NCBI GenBank assembly: GCA_963070105.1
Contig: OY718807.1
Span: 5,429,001 to 5,493,000, forward strand
DNA from: Litomosoides sigmodontis
Taxonomy: Eukaryota; Nematoda; Chromadorea; Rhabditida; Onchocercidae
Length of the DNA stretch: 64,000 nt
Reading direction: 5' to 3'
Both the position numbers and the translations under genes were made by a program. Numbering within the stretch: position 1 is the stretch's first letter; each line of letters begins with the position of its first letter. A model generated the notes under the pieces. The model saw only the letters and a program-made list of their open reading frames with translations, had not been told where the DNA came from and searched no databases. Of the stretch, positions 22,482-36,996 are shown piece by piece.

Positions 22482-23809
22482 ATGCTGGACAAAAAAATTC
22501 ACGGTGTGCCAATCAAGGAGTATTTGACAGATTTGGTGTCCAAGAAAGTTGATGTTGAACCAAATAATCCCGCATTTCGATGCTTCAACGATAAATTTCA
22601 TGTTTATGTTCGTTTTTCTGCAGAATGTTAAATTTCAATGTTAGCACTGATCTCGTGTGTGGGGTGGCGCTTACCCAATAACTTCACCTATCACTGCCAT
22701 AAATATTAACACTTAGTTGCGAGAGAAGGAAAATGAAGATTTTGACGTACGTCATTGAGGAGGGAAAGGCACAGAGTGATTGACTCTGTGTCATGACTCA
22801 AGTTTCATTCCTGTCCATTGATCCATTGACCACGTGCGACTCATCCATCCCCACCTTGCAGCCTATCACAAAATTCATGTTTATGCTGAGTATGAGTTGC
22901 TGGCTGATCATAATTGGTGGTCTGTTTCCATGGAGCATTCTGATCATTTGGATCGCAGTACTGTACTTCTTAGCAACAGCCTACGCTCTTCGACAAAAGC
23001 ACGCCCCGTGCTTATGGCCAGCTATTATACACTCGGTAATTTGAGCTATGTAATTCCCAGCAATTCTCATGTCTTTTGAAGTAGTTTAAGGTTTTTTTCA
23101 TTCTGTTTCTAGCAGTTGAAAATTGCAGCCTTTTTCCGCTTTCGATAAGTTCAAGGCCTGGAAAGATAAATCAAATCCTGGCCCTTGTCGAAAAATGCAT
23201 GTTTATTACTTTCAGGTTTTAGTAATATTAATGTGGCTATCTGCAACAGTCATTTTGTTTGTAACAGCGTTATTTAGTACTCAGACATTTCTGGATACAT
23301 TTGGACAAGGTATGCTTTTACATATTCCGCAAAAGATAACCGGAAGATAATGTGAAATGAAATGTTATCAAACATCTACAACGGTCTTTTTTGCAATAAG
23401 TAGATTAGGCTATTAAAAGTGAATATCTAAAGTGCTATCTTTTAACAGTTTTATTATTTACAATTTCAGCCACTCTTGTCATAGATTTTTGTCGTTACAA
23501 AGAAATATTCAATTTAAAAATGGCTTATAATCCTATACATTAATTCTTAATGCTTACGTGAAAAAATATACAACTTAATCCTTTGAACTGGAAAAGATGT
23601 TTTCAGGTCACCAGAAAGCATTCATCACAAGATTTTTTATTGTCTTAGTGATCAAGGCTATAATACTACTTATTGGTCTCTATCTCATTTACCAACTTCT
23701 CATATTCAACCGATGCCGTAAATATTTCGACCATATACGAAATGCGGATATACCAACAGCCGCTCAGGAAGAAGCAACCGAGTTAGAGGTGATTCAAGAT
23801 AAGTCATAA
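22482..23809 (+). CDS. Nematode four-helix membrane protein, 4 exons, 227 aa
   Basis: Exons 22482-22607, 22862-23035, 23129-23309 and 23607-23809; phases 0, 0 and 1. The ATG lies 9 nt after ATTTCAG (likely trans-splice acceptor). The soluble N-terminus (42 aa) ends in a Cys-Phe...FHVY motif just before helix 1. Hydrophobic helices: about 48-66 (FMLSMSCWLIIIGG), 68-88 (WSILIIWIAVLYFLATAYA), 124-145 (VLVILMWLSATVILFVTALF) and 170-193 (FFIVLVIKAIILLIGLYLIY). A short acidic cytosolic tail ends the protein. The layout (FHV before helix 1, then four helices with a Pro/Trp-containing loop) resembles a large nematode-specific family of small four-helix proteins; function unknown. The long overlapping frame in exon 2 (from 22834) is a shadow: it breaks phase with exon 3. 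A poly(A) signal AATAAA is near 23894. Confidence 0.75.
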
Positions 23810-25806
23810 AATGACTGCCATTATCAGTTTAAATTTTGCCAAAAAATTTCCTTGTTTGTCAAGATTTTGGAGCTTTTTTTAAGATCCTAAGACAATAAAG
23901 AATTATTTTTACAAACATTATGCGATATCAAAGACCTCACACCTGGAAAGTTTTTCAATTCACATTTGTTCGAAAAAATAATTTAAATGAAATCAAATGT
24001 GGGTGCAGAGATTGAATTGTAACTGGAAATAGAAAAGAATACGTTGACTTTTCTATTCAAAAACACCTCGCTTTCTACTTTATTTTCCACAAATCAGAAA
24101 TGGAACAGGGAGGGGGGCTGGATTCTCATGATCATTCCATCTACTAATTTTTGCCAATAAAATGTAACAAATTTGATATTTACAGCAAATTATAATGCAT
24201 AACATTCGTAATCATTTTCTTCATAAGTCAGTGGAGTGAACGTAATAATCCTAATAGTATTGAAAATTAATTTTTGAATGGAATGTTATATATTTCTGAT
24301 AAAATTTAGAACAGAGACACAAGACTTATTAGAAATGCTAATAGAGTAATGATGTAATTATCAAGAAAAACAAATATGTATATCATCTAATAGGTGCATC
24401 CTTTCAAACAAAGAACCCGGATTGTGCAAAAACATAAGTTGCTGTGATGGTTCGTTCACTCATTCATGTTCCACCCACACCAGTTAAGCGTTATAAATCT
24501 CAGTTTGATGGCTATACACTTTATTCCTCCTAAACAGGGCCTTTAAATTGCTTTCATCAAGACATGGATACATATTATAACTTGCACTTCATAAGCACCC
24601 TTCGTGCTATAAACGAATTGTAACGCAATATCGATGCATAAAAGTGTTCACATCTGAACTGACATTGGGGAACAAACCGATAAATATGCGACCCATCTCG
24701 AATAACATCTATAATGAGTTTATTATCAAATTGTTAGAGCCAAATATGGCTTTTTATACAAATAGCAAAGACCAACCATCTAAAGTTGAGACTGATCATC
24801 TTTGAGACATTCATCTTAACTTTGGATATATATTAAAGTCTAACCTAGTGACTTCTCCTTGATGATCGATAAGTAACTACGAAGTTCACAGAAGCTACGA
24901 ATATTCTTTCGCTGAAACTATTGAAAGTAATTTTAAAAAATATTATTAATCTTTCCTTTTTTATATAAACTAGAAATTGGCTTAATTTTTTTGCATAATA
25001 CGATTTTTGCAAAAGAAATATAAATTTTGCTATTTTTGAGTAGAAACTTGTTTACATACTTCATATAGAATCATTATAAACTCGATATGCAGTGTAATCT
25101 TTAATTAAGGAAAGAAGGCTTACTGGATGACAGCATATTAGCTGATTCGATGCCATTTGCGAATTCTCTTCAGGACATATTAATACAACACTTTCGTAAA
25201 TCAGTGAGCAGAATGCCATAAATGAGACGGTGAAACGAGTGAGCATTAACGAGGAAGAGGGAATTCTTATTTGCAGCTTTGAATCCTATAAACTAATAAT
25301 CAACTCGCATTAAAATAATCCAACTAACTCGACATTCTAAAGAATTACAACGTTTTTTTTCAATAGTATCTTAAAACAGAATTTCTAAAAAACTCCGCTT
25401 TGCCCAACCAAAAGACTTAATTTTCCGCTGCTTCGTGTTATGGGAAATAAAAAACTAGCTAGATATGGAAGTTATATGCCCCTAACCGAGTAGTTCGACG
25501 CATGAAGAAATATTTCTTCAAGAACCGATATCCAGTCGAATTGAGATCTGATCATAGACGGACTGATTTCAAATGCTGAGTTGTGCCGCAGCGACGTATC
25601 CAACTTCTCGAGATTCACATTAACGGCATATGCGCAAACAACAGAACAGATATCTAGTATTTCCTAAAAATCAACTGTTTTCTTATTTTCTAGAAGTATC
25701 TAAGCTATTTTTTAGCAAAACGGCAGATTCAAGAAAGAAAAGAAAAACTATAAAACATAGAGTACTGAGATAATGAAATTGAGTTATTTTGTTACGTACA
25801 AAAATT
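23810..25806. other. Convergent intergenic region
   Basis: About 2 kb between the 3' ends of the four-helix gene (+) and CMTR2 (-). AT-rich; a G run occurs near 24111-24117. No coding frame with support and no repeat element recognised. Confidence 0.5.
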
Positions 25807-28735
25807 TCAAAGAACAAGAAATCGATGATAGTTGAATTTTACCGGAGAAGCGCATTTTAACAGTGCGAAAGTCTTCGGTTCCATGAAGAGCGTATGTTTT
25901 ATGTTAATTTCAGATGATGGTGCATCTCCTATTTTCAGAATTTCATCCAAACTGTACTTGTTCATACAGAAATTATCAACCCATTGACAGCAGTCGCAAA
26001 TCCAACAAGAAGATATAACAAATTTCTGTTGTGCAACATTATCCCCCCTTATATAATCGCGAATTACCTGAAGAACTTTACTTTCTAAAGGAGAGCATTT
26101 TTCAAACAAAAAACAGCTTTCGAGAATCAAATTATTGACTTTAACGTACCATATTTTCAATCAGAATTTGGGCATTCTCAGTGGTAATGTTTCGCAGTCC
26201 TTCGATGAAACCACGAAGTTTTGAAAATTTCCAAGGATTGGGCCTAAATAAAAGAAATGATATGACAAAACTTGGAAAAGGTTTCTGTACTTTCATTGCA
26301 TTTACATGTAAATTACTTTTTGAGAAGGGTAAAAGAAGCTGAAAGGAGCTCAGAAGAAAGTTTGTCAAATTTCGACACAGTCATCATTTGTTCATACAAT
26401 CCTGCTGCTTGCACCTTCTTCTGTTCAATGAAGTTTTTCAAATCGCTCTGAAATAAACCAACGGAAAGCAAAAAGAACTTGAAAATAATAAGCAGATTTG
26501 TCTCAAGCAAAGCAAAAAATCGATGAAATTTCCTTTTAGAAAAAATTCTGAAGAAGATACCTCAACTTTACCAAAGGTTGTAATATTGAACCAAATCATT
26601 TGCATTTGATGCTCCACAAAAAATTTTAAGCATTCCAACAAAACCTGAAAGTAAAAAGGCTAGTTGACATATGAATGTTTTTTTTAAACTGAATAAGAAA
26701 CAATCTTCAACACAAGAACCTTTCGATGAGGCGTAGTTAACTCTGTTCCTTCATCATATTGCTTACATGGTGTGTAACTCGCGCATAACAGGTAAACCTA
26801 AAATAAGCAAAGCCGTTCCAAACTTCATGAAATTGCGGTAAACTTGTATTCTCCTTTAACAAGACCATTTGATATTTAAATAGAATAAGTTTTAAACATT
26901 AGCAAACCAAAATTTCGAAAATCAGCAAATTTAACTTCACCTCAGAATTGCCTGGTTTACTGCAGGAAGGCTTTATGACGTGAACCTCTTTGAAGCACAT
27001 AATCAAGCGATTCATCAATGTTACTGTTTCATTAAGAAATGACGTGTACATTTTTATAACAAATGTACCATTTGCCTCCAGTAATGATAGTGATATATCA
27101 ATCTCCTTCTGCAATAAGGGAATGATAACTCGTTCTTGTTCTGCTGGATTATCCTGAAAAAATAATCATTCATCAGCAGTTCGTAGCAAAACCATTGAAA
27201 TCTTAAAATTCAGAAATTTCTGAATGATGTAGATGACGTTTAAGGCACCTGCGCCACTCGAAAATTTTCCAACGAAACATTAATTTAATGAGAACTTTAA
27301 CGAATAAAAATCAACTACTCCACTTAGAGAACCCTTACGCAAATAGAGTTGTAAAAATAAATATCGTTCAAATAAAAAAAAAAAGCAAAAGTAGCGGTAT
27401 TATATCTGCTCATATTTGTAAGGTCCCTAAAGTAATTTTAGCCGATAGTTGAGATCACCTGACAATATATACTTCCATCTGCAGTTATTAGGCAGAATTT
27501 GCCGACTTTTTCAACAATATTGCTGATATATTTGTTGGTCCACTTAAATATATCACCACTGTTATCCGGGCCAAAAAACCAATTTGGAAGTGTACTTGTG
27601 ATTAATTCATCATCCAGGAACATGTCAAATGGTGAGTTCCATTCATAGTGAGGATTTAAACTTAAAATTTAAATTTCACATCTTCTATATATTCTACATG
27701 GTCCTTAACAATTTCAGCTATAGGCCGTCTTTCTGGACTTCCTTAACATATTCTCTTTTTCATTTTTGCATCTTCTATTTAACCTTATTCTCAATATTCG
27801 TCCTCATCTTTAAAGAATTAATTCCAAATTGAAATAAAACCATCGAATAAACTAATCTTACATTTTGTAAAATGTTTACTTTACCTACACCGCTTCCTTA
27901 CCACTAGAAATCTTTAGCACATCTTTCTTACTACATAAATTAGGATTTGAACTAAAAAACTCACCTGTTTGCGTACCAATACCATGGCAATTTATTTTTC
28001 TGCAGTACTAAATAAACGTTGAGAGCCGAAATAAAAGCACCGGGTGACTCACATAGGTGAAAACTTCTGAAAAAAAATCATGCTATTTTCAAAACGAGAG
28101 ATTTCCAAACTTTTATACTGCAATCATTTTTTACGTTGATCACCCCTATTTCAACCAAATCAGTTAAAACAAATTTTTGATATTTTCCTACTGAAAAAAC
28201 CATTGTACCTAATATGTTCTGCATTGCTGGAGAAGCAAAGATGAGAAAAGCGCATTAAGATTTCGTAGAATTTGAAGAAAGCTTGGGTACTGTATTCCAC
28301 ACCATAGGCACTCTTTCCACGTTCACGAATGAAAGAACGTAAAGGATGCGTAAATGAGGTATGCCTTCGCCATCTGTCTAAGTCATCATTCGGAATCATT
28401 TCCTAAACATAGTACGCGGTGATAATCTTTTCCCTTCTAGAACAACTTTAAGATCTCTCACGAGATCGGGATTTCAAATCTTCAAAATTCTTAGAAAAAA
28501 TAATTGAAAGTTTTTGCGAACCACCGAATTTCTAACATTAAGTTTCATGAAAGGATCACCATACCCTCAGTTGATTAAACCGCTTGGATAAATCCCATGA
28601 CTGAGATATTAGTTCCTCATTCGTAGCAATCTTAGATCCTTCTTCGACTGATAAGGGCTTCAACCTCACGTGCTTCAAAAATAATGAAGCTACCGCTTCC
28701 TCATAGATCGATTTCAGCTGTTCTATTTCAGCCAT
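25807..28735 (-). CDS. CMTR2: Cap-specific mRNA 2'-O-methyltransferase 2 (CMTR2-like), 10 exons, 509 aa
   Basis: Exons in coding order: 28735-28565, 28402-28209, 28066-27965, 27660-27459, 27153-26941, 26797-26720, 26644-26561, 26447-26317, 26243-26150 and 26067-25807; phases close throughout. Family motifs: FHLCESPGAFISALN (SAM site), LNPHYEWN, WFFGPDNSGDI, TADGSIYCQ (catalytic Asp), GTFVIKMYTSF (catalytic Lys) and KPSCSKPGNSEVYLLC (catalytic Glu), an FtsJ/RrmJ-type fold. CMTR2 methylates the ribose of the second transcribed nucleotide (cap2) of mRNA and snRNA. The protein is shorter than vertebrate CMTR2 (about 770 aa): the first Rossmann domain is complete and the region after it is reduced to about 200 residues. 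It lies 617 nt downstream of the ValRS gene on the same strand, so co-transcription is possible. No AG acceptor was seen right at the start codon. Confidence 0.88.
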
Positions 28736-29351
28736 ATATGTTTATTTTACAATTCTCCATGTATTTCATATGTGAATCCACATTCATGCATCGAAACATC
28801 CTTTTTAATCGGAACAGTAGCTTCCAGACTTCCAGAGTGAGCTTGCGTAACAAGTTGCAAAATTACATCCTAAAACTTATCTTAGATTGCACTTCTACAT
28901 AACACCCGAAAGTAACCTTAGTCTCTAACCAACCAACTGTAATCTCCCCCTCGCTCAACCTCATCGTAAAATTCTTGAGACTAATGTTTTGTCTTCATCT
29001 TACTTGACCCAATAAGAACTACCTAAAATTGTCATGAACTTTCTACTTTCTTCCATTACTTATATCGGCAAAATATTACACCTGATAGATTACATGTCAG
29101 ATTGAGAACATGAACAAAAAACATTTTTTTTAACAACAGCATAACTCAAAGATAATAAAAAGCCAACAATATAGTACAAAATGTAAGCAATAGAATAACA
29201 CCAGACGAAGTAGTATCCTTCAAAAGCTGATGAAAGAAGTTGATTAAATATTTGAATCCTGAAATGGTAATTTAGAAATGCATATAAACAACAGAAGTGT
29301 ATGAAAAGTGAATTGATTGCAGCAAAGAAAAAATAATATACTGAAACTAAT
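28736..29351. other. Short gap between ValRS and CMTR2
   Basis: Contains the ValRS 3' UTR and CMTR2 upstream region. No coding frame recognised. Confidence 0.5.
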
Positions 29352-32300
29352 TTATGGTAGCGAGTTTTTGAGCGCGATTATGGCTTCATTAAGATGCTTT
29401 GTCTCGGCCAACAGTGACGCTACCTAAAACATCAATTTTGAAAGTAAGCTCGTACTTTTTACAAATTTGTTTTAAACGTTTCTCACTTTCCTTAATTCCT
29501 CAAAGAAAATGCATTTACAATAATAATAGACAACTGCAACTTCGCAAATATAAAAAAAAAATCATTGAACAGATGAATGATCGTCTCAGACATTTTACAT
29601 TCTGCGATAAATAAGCTATTTCTTCACCTTCTCTGTGTTATTATTACGTATGCCAAGTGGCACTTTATTATAAGCTGGACTTGACATTGTTTCTTCTAGT
29701 TTCTGCAGCTGAATCATCAGTTTCTCGTGTTTGTCCGTTAGTTTCGTAATTTCTTTTGGAACATCGATTATACCCTAAAATTCAACTGAGATAAAATTCA
29801 TTTGAACAATAATTGTGAATTGCTTGTACTAAGGATAAAATATTCGATGAAGGAGATAATTTTTAAAAAACTGAAGAAACCGAAACCTCAAGCAAAAGAA
29901 AAATCTTGCAAGTTGCTGAAACAACAAGTTGCACAGAGTCTCGAGGTATCTGTTGTGTTTCGTCCGCAGTTAGTAAGGAAACCTAAAAAAAGTTAACATG
30001 ACGAATGCGAAAACTTTATGTAGCCTCAAATTTCTTCACTCATTTCTGAATGAGTATTTTATGAGATTAGAATACTGCATCCGATTACAACTGCAATGGA
30101 AAATCAGCAAAATATAAAAAAAGAATGCGAAAAATAGCAAGCCTTCGAAGAAGAAGTCAAAATAGTTATTAACGGTACAAGATCTTCCACTTCCACCATT
30201 TCCGAGTTATTTTCGAAACTGATGTAAACTAAAATAGTTAACTGGGCACATCAATGGTCTTTCAAAAAACCAGTTCAAAAAAAATGTAAGTGATAGGAAA
30301 AAAATAATTTGAAATTGAAAAATTATACACATCTGGACATACAAATCTCCATTCATACAGATGAAACTTACGCTCAGTCTTAATCCTAGCTGTTAAGCCA
30401 TAATCGGAGCGAAGAGAACGAACAGTTTTCACGATATGCATTGCGCGTGCCACCCGACTTTCCAATATTTCATCTCGGAATGAATACTATATAAGCAATT
30501 TTTTTGGTGAAAAAATGTCAAAGTTGTTGCTTTATCCAAAAATAGTATATGTTCAGAATTTAAATAACACACCTGTTCTACTTCTGGATACGGTGCAACA
30601 CAGATGCTTTCCGGTTGCCCTTTCGATTTACGTGATGGTAATCGCTGCCAAAGCTCTTCAGTAATGAAAGGCATGAATGGTGACAGTAGCCTCAGTCCTG
30701 TTTCCACACATTCAAGAAGCACCCTTCGTACAATCTCTGCACCATTCGAATACCCTAAATAATAATAATTTTCATACGTGAACTACATTGCAAAACAGAG
30801 TCACAAAAGCTGAAGAAAATACAAAAAAAAAGTATAACACAGAAAAAATTTTTAAAGACAGCTTAGATATTTTAAATCCCATTTTCGTGAATGACATACT
30901 GAAAGAACTAACCATTATTAGCAAGTACTGGTTTGCATCCTTCAATGTATATGTCACAAAAATCATACTGCCAAAAATTATATAACGCAGTCGTGACACG
31001 GCTAAACTGGTAGCTCGACATCCCATTGTTAGATGACTCAACAGCATAAGACAGTCGTGACATGATCCAACGATCCAATGGACTACTTTCCTCCGACAAC
31101 TGAAAGGAACTAAAAATTTTTTCTATCATACTAAGCACTGTAACCATATATAACTTTAGAACCTCTTGTTTTCATCAAAAAAATGACCCATGTTTTCATC
31201 AAAAATTAAGCTGTAAGCTCCGTCTTTAACACATCAATTTCTGTTTCCAGCACTAAAATCTACATAAAAAACTAACGTTAAATTTTTCCGCAAGTGCAAA
31301 ACTGCCGTGAAACTGCATCAGTGTGAATCTCGACGCTTGCCAGATTTTATTACAAAAGAACCTGTAGCCCTGAATACGAAGTACATCAAGGTTGATGTCT
31401 CGGCACTGATTGGTGTAGTTTATCAAGGCAAACCGTAACGCATCAGTGCCACACTCTGGAATGCCATTCGGATAATCACGTGCTTGCCCTTCTTTCGCTC
31501 TCTTTAATTCCCTATAATTACAACAACGTAAATTTTTGTTCAAACTGAACACATCTACTTTATAGCAAAACCGAATATTGCGCTTTGCAAGGCCCTTGCC
31601 ATCAAAACATGGAATAAAGATAAAATTCAGAAAATACAATAACAAAAAAAGGTTCGTGCGTAGTCATGAGAGAGATATTTTCTAAATCAATCAGAAATCA
31701 TTCTTGACTAAAATAATGCTTACTTCGGATCAAGATTACCAGATTCTAACATTTTGTTGAGCTGCATTAATGAGACACCATGTATCACATTCAAAGGATC
31801 GATTACATTACCTAATGACTTGCTCATTTTACGTCCATGAGCATCCCGAATCATGGCATGCAAGTAGACCTAGAAAAAGGAGATTTAATGTTGTGAAAGA
31901 GATTCATCAATTAAACATTTAATCAACGTCAAAGAAACTTTTTCCTTATATGCAAAAGTCTTGGCCGAATACTTTCTGTACTTCAGTGCTTCTAAGCAAT
32001 TGAAATCAACAAACTAACTTCTTGAAACGGCAACTTCCCAGTAAGCTCCTGTGACATAAACACCATCCGCGCTACCCAGAAGAAAAGTATATCATGTCCA
32101 GTTTCCAGAAGTGTATTAGGGAAAAATTTATCAAAGTCAGCTGTTTTTTCAGGCCATCCGAAAATTTCAAACGGCCACATTCCCGAAGAAAACCAGGTAT
32201 CCAAGACGTCTTCATCTATAACTATCTTCGCTTAAAAACAAACATCAAATGCTGAAACACAAAGACACCAACGATGGTCAATAAATGAACACACTCTTGG

Positions 32301-35300
32301 AAATAAAATATGATTTTAAATAGCCAGCAAATAACCATAGAAAATAAGGTCTACTTACTGACTTATCTAGGAATAAACAACCAACATAAAAACTACCTCT
32401 TTTCACAGAAATTTTCTTTTCTGAAACGTCAAACTTTCGAGCAGCTTTTTGCAATGCTTCAGCTTCACTGTGTGCACTCACCCAGTAATCATTATTATCA
32501 GAAGTGCCAGAAGGAACTTTAGGGTCATCGACACTGATGAAGTAAGCAGGTATGCGATGACCCCACCACAACTGTCGTGAGATGCACCAATCTCTGAAAA
32601 ATCACAATAACATGAATTTGGATGAAAGTTCGGAAGATAGGTCTAAATTCCACAAATTTAAGGCACTGTTAAGAGTATGTCAGCATGAACTGATAGAATT
32701 TAGCTCTGAAAGAGGAAACACAAGCTAGATAGAAAGCAATTTCTGCATTTTTTCACCCTTTCACCAAACCAAAAAACTGAAAGTACCTGATGTTTTCCAA
32801 CCATTTCCGCCAAGTAGCAATATGAAAATCTGGTATGATTTTTAAATCACCTTTCTCTACCGCCTCAATAGCTCGCTGCGCCATCTGGTCACATTTTACA
32901 TACCATTGCGATTTCATAATCGGTTCAACAACATCTTTGGAACGGCTGGAAATTCTTTTGCGACTTCAGAGAAGGAAACTTTATTCACCACCCAACTGAT
33001 AACGGTGTTAAAAGGAACTAATGATGCAAACTTTCATTCTAGAAACTCACCTGCATAACGGAACAACCATTGGGTTATCAGTTTGTCCCCTGAAAAGACC
33101 TTCCTTTTTGAGCGCCTCTAAAACAGCATCTCTTGCTTCGAATCGTTTCATGTTCTAAAATATATAAATTAAATAATGTGAGCAACCGATAATTGAATTT
33201 TACGCAAACACTAACAAAATGCATGTATCTAATACCTTATTTTAATTTATAGAATCTTAATGTCCATCGACTTTGCAAGCGAAAAGCAAAAAAACCTTGA
33301 ATTGGCCACACTGTTCGGTCATGCGACCATCATCCGTGAAGCACGTAATGAATGCTAAATTATGACGCAGTCCCACTTCATAATCGTTATGATCGTGAGC
33401 AGGAGTTATTTTCACTATTCCTGAACAAAACGTTTCAATTCTAATCATTTCTTTTTGGTTTATCTTCCATCAAAATGGTAAAATAGGAAAACATATGAAC
33501 GATATAACTTTCGATTATGACGAATATATTTCAAAATTCATTCAAAACATAGTATTTGCTGATCTAAACTACAATTAATGAATCATAAGTTCAAAAGCAT
33601 ATTCACCTGTTCCGAATTCCATATCCACGAATGAATCTGCTATTATTGGAAGCTTCCTTTGTAGAAATGGATGAATGCAATTCTAGGACAAAACAGATAT
33701 CTTAAGCAATGGTACCTTGAATTACTGTTCACTTATATCTTTGATTTTTAAATTTATATTTTACTACGCAAACAAGACAATGCAATAAATTCATAGAAAA
33801 GAATTTTCAATGCTTTAAAATACAAAATGCATCGCGCTTTCAGTACTTAATATATTTCTACGTTTAATTATAGTCTATAATATAAAACGAAAAAAACCTT
33901 GCCAACGAGGTGTTTATATCGGTTATCTTTTGGATGCACAGCAACTGCACTGTCACCCAACATTGTTTCAACCCGAGTGGTTGCTACTACTACTTCATCA
34001 TCTAAATGAAATAATACTGATAACACTAATATGTGAAAGAGCGTCAGCTAGGTCTTAAACAAAAGGGACGCAATATTGAAACTACCTGAATTTTCGATTG
34101 GATAAGCAAAAGATGTCAGTACACCAAATTCAATTTTTTTTAAATATCCAGGAACGGATAACAATGAACGTCCGCTCAACTCCAATTTCTCAACCTAAAA
34201 GTGATATTGAGCAATGCGATGCAGTTTAATAATGTAATTTAATAGCATTCAATACAGACGCTGCAAAAACGTTTCTCAACTGCTTTGAATTAGTTTACCT
34301 CTCCCATAATGTCGTGAAATATATTGAATAAAAACATGATACAATTCCAAATGAAAAGTATCCCCACTTTTTTGACTAACATTAAGAAAGATGAGGATAT
34401 GCGGTTATCGAAAAATTGAAAATAATACTTCAATATCCGAAATAGCAGATTTCAGGACGCAGCACCAATTCACAAGTCGATTACTCCGATATATAATACC
34501 TTTTTCATGCATTACTATAAAGGCATGTGTCACAGCACGTGTTATTTTTGGGTCCATCATAAAACAAGCTCGATCCCAATCGACTCCTGCACCAATTTTT
34601 CGCAACTGATCGTAAATTACTTCGCCTTTTCTGCAACAGCAAGAAAGAAAAAAAATATATCGAACCTAATATAAAGCTACAGCTTTTCCAAGGAAAACTT
34701 TGTATCTCAATGCTATTTTTAATATAAAACATTTCTGGAATACTTGAAATCGTGAGACTTCCTGGTTGCGAAAGTTTGAAATTTTATGTGTATCAAATAT
34801 CAAGTATAACTATGTTTAATAAAGAAATAAAGAGCTTCAGATTTCCGCTCTTCTAGCCAGGTAATGAATATACAATCGACCGCCAATGATTCCACATAAC
34901 ATTCTAATTGTTACGCTCTACCTGTAAGTTAAACCGGGAAAAAAAACGCACTCATTTTTCCATTTCCAAACTTCCTCAACAAACTTCTTACGACCTAGAT
35001 CATGCCTTGTCAAGCCCAGTTCACGTTTCAAACGCTTTTCCACTACAACCTGAGTAGCGATTCCAGCATGATCACAACCTGGATTGAACAAAACCGTCTT
35101 TCCTTTCATACGATGCCTAAAAAAATTACGCGTTCAAAAAATTATTAGAGCCTCATTTTTTTCACTTGGAACGCATATGCAAATATTATTGACTAAGAAA
35201 GAGACATGATCCAGAAAAAAACCCACCCACCTACGGAAATATTTATTTCAAAAAAGATATATATTACCACTAGTACGAATTTTGATTCAACATTGCAAAA

Positions 35301-36155
35301 AAATTATCTTTGATGTATTTATAAATTGTATTTATAAATTACCATCTACACACAGCATCTTCTATAGAAGTAGCCAAGGCATGTCCCAAATGCAATGTTC
35401 CGGTGACGTTCGGTGGAGGAATAGCTACAGTAAAAATTCCCTTAGGATTCGATTTACTGGAACAAAATCATCTTAGAAAAAAAATACTAGAACAAATTAA
35501 AAGAGCACTTGGCATCAATAAGCTTCAATAGAAGCCGTTTAGGCTCGTATTTCATGTTCAATGCTTACAAGACAAATGCATCATAAAGGAGCAACCAGTC
35601 TTGACAGGTATTCATACAATCAATCAAATATTCGATCGACATTAAGAACATAAAAATTGAGATGTAAATAAGCTTCGTCTTATTACTAATTAGCAAACCT
35701 TAAATCGCGCTTGTACTCAGGACGAAAAAAGCCTGATTTTTGCCACCACTCGTACCATGCTGCCTCGACGTATTTAGGGCTATATGCATTCGGTAATTCA
35801 ATATCGATATCTTTTTTCTCTCCTACTTTTGTATTAGCAGTGTATTCACAAATCTCCCTTTTTTTTGCTTCCACTGCCTGAAAATGTTACCAAAAGGTCG
35901 AAAAAATAATCTAATACAAAATATAAACCTCTGAAACAGAGAACTGAAAAAGTATAACTGCATAAAATAAAGCTCCACCTCCACCATATGTTTTGCTTGA
36001 CATGCTTTAACTTCCGTTTTCTTCGTTTTTTCATGAAATTTTGCTAACTTCGCTGCTTTCACTGCCTCTTTCTTAAGTTTTTTCGCTGCTTTCGGCTTTT
36101 CCAGTGCCAGATCATCATTAACCTGCACAGTCCTAGTTTCAACGCCACTAGACAT
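29352..36155 (-). CDS. vars: Valyl-tRNA synthetase, cytosolic type, 22 exons, about 1051 aa
   Basis: Exons in coding order: 36155-35979, 35877-35699, 35456-35343, 35116-34952, 34630-34429, 34194-34086, 34001-33898, 33682-33607, 33420-33296, 33154-33051, 32963-32787, 32593-32397, 32215-32019, 31869-31724, 31511-31277, 31099-30913, 30754-30573, 30486-30372, 30228-30179, 29982-29887, 29774-29628 and 29423-29352. All phases agree. The N-terminus is Lys-rich ([17 protein letters not shown]) with no GST domain, unlike vertebrate VARS1. Class I motifs: [14 protein letters not shown] (HIGH) and [10 protein letters not shown] (KMSKS). The editing domain is present ([14 protein letters not shown]). The anticodon-binding domain includes [18 protein letters not shown]-terminal coiled coil ([18 protein letters not shown]) ends the protein. 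It charges tRNA-Val in the cytosol and may also serve mitochondria. TTTCAG lies 16 nt before the ATG. Exons 19-20 are the least secure. Confidence 0.95.
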
Positions 36156-36996
36156 TAATCTTAGTTATGAACTGAAATACTTAACATTACGACAGGTTTA
36201 AATTTACTCTACCTATACTGAATTAGGATATATTGCTTATTAATTCGGGTCATTAGATCATTTAATTTTCATTATTATAAGGATTAAAGATTAACATTCG
36301 CGGAATAACCTGTTAAACTAACCCAGTGCCTGAAACATAGTGATAAATAAATGTACCGATGTTGAGGATTTTTATAACAAGTATTTGCTGCCTACTAAAC
36401 TAGAATGTGCTTTAAAAGGAATACATAAAAAAAACATAGCCTAACTCCGAGATCTAACCACCTATGTCGTTACGATGAGATTCAATAAGGTTACCAGAAT
36501 AAAATTTGGGTAAAAACACCCGCTAAACAAATATGAAAGATGGCATCTGGCTGATTGCTAGAAATCAACAGATACAACTAACAACAAAATTATCAATTTT
36601 ATTGAATAAAGTGGATATGACTAACAAGAATGCATCGAATCAAAAAAATAACATACATTCAGAACAAACAGTAGTAGAGCAAATTCCATTTGCGTTTCAA
36701 AACCTTCGCCGTGAGAAATTACTAGAGCACTTATCAGAATAACCGAAGTAGAATACCTACTCTACATCGCCAAAAATCTAGTAATTGAAGCACCTTTTTC
36801 TTCAACTGGGAATTTGAATAAATTATGCTTCCCATCATATGACTACAATACATTTAAAACATGGTAAATTACCTTTCAATGGCAAATAAAGATATGCGTT
36901 ACGAATTAGTTAACTGAAACGCTTAAAATCCATCGTCCGGAAATGAATAAACAAAATAAAAACTACTTCACAATTGAATAAAATGATCCAAGTAGC
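36156..36996. other. Gap between HP1 and ValRS
   Basis: Likely ValRS 5' region and HP1 3' UTR. The 69-codon plus-strand frame at 36533-36742 has no supporting signals. Confidence 0.45.

Noticed and set aside
22793..23079. Alternative start at 22793 and the overlapping soluble frame from 22834
   Set aside because: The exon from 22482 with its trans-splice acceptor joins exon 22862 in phase; the overlapping soluble frame cannot continue into the next exon without a stop.
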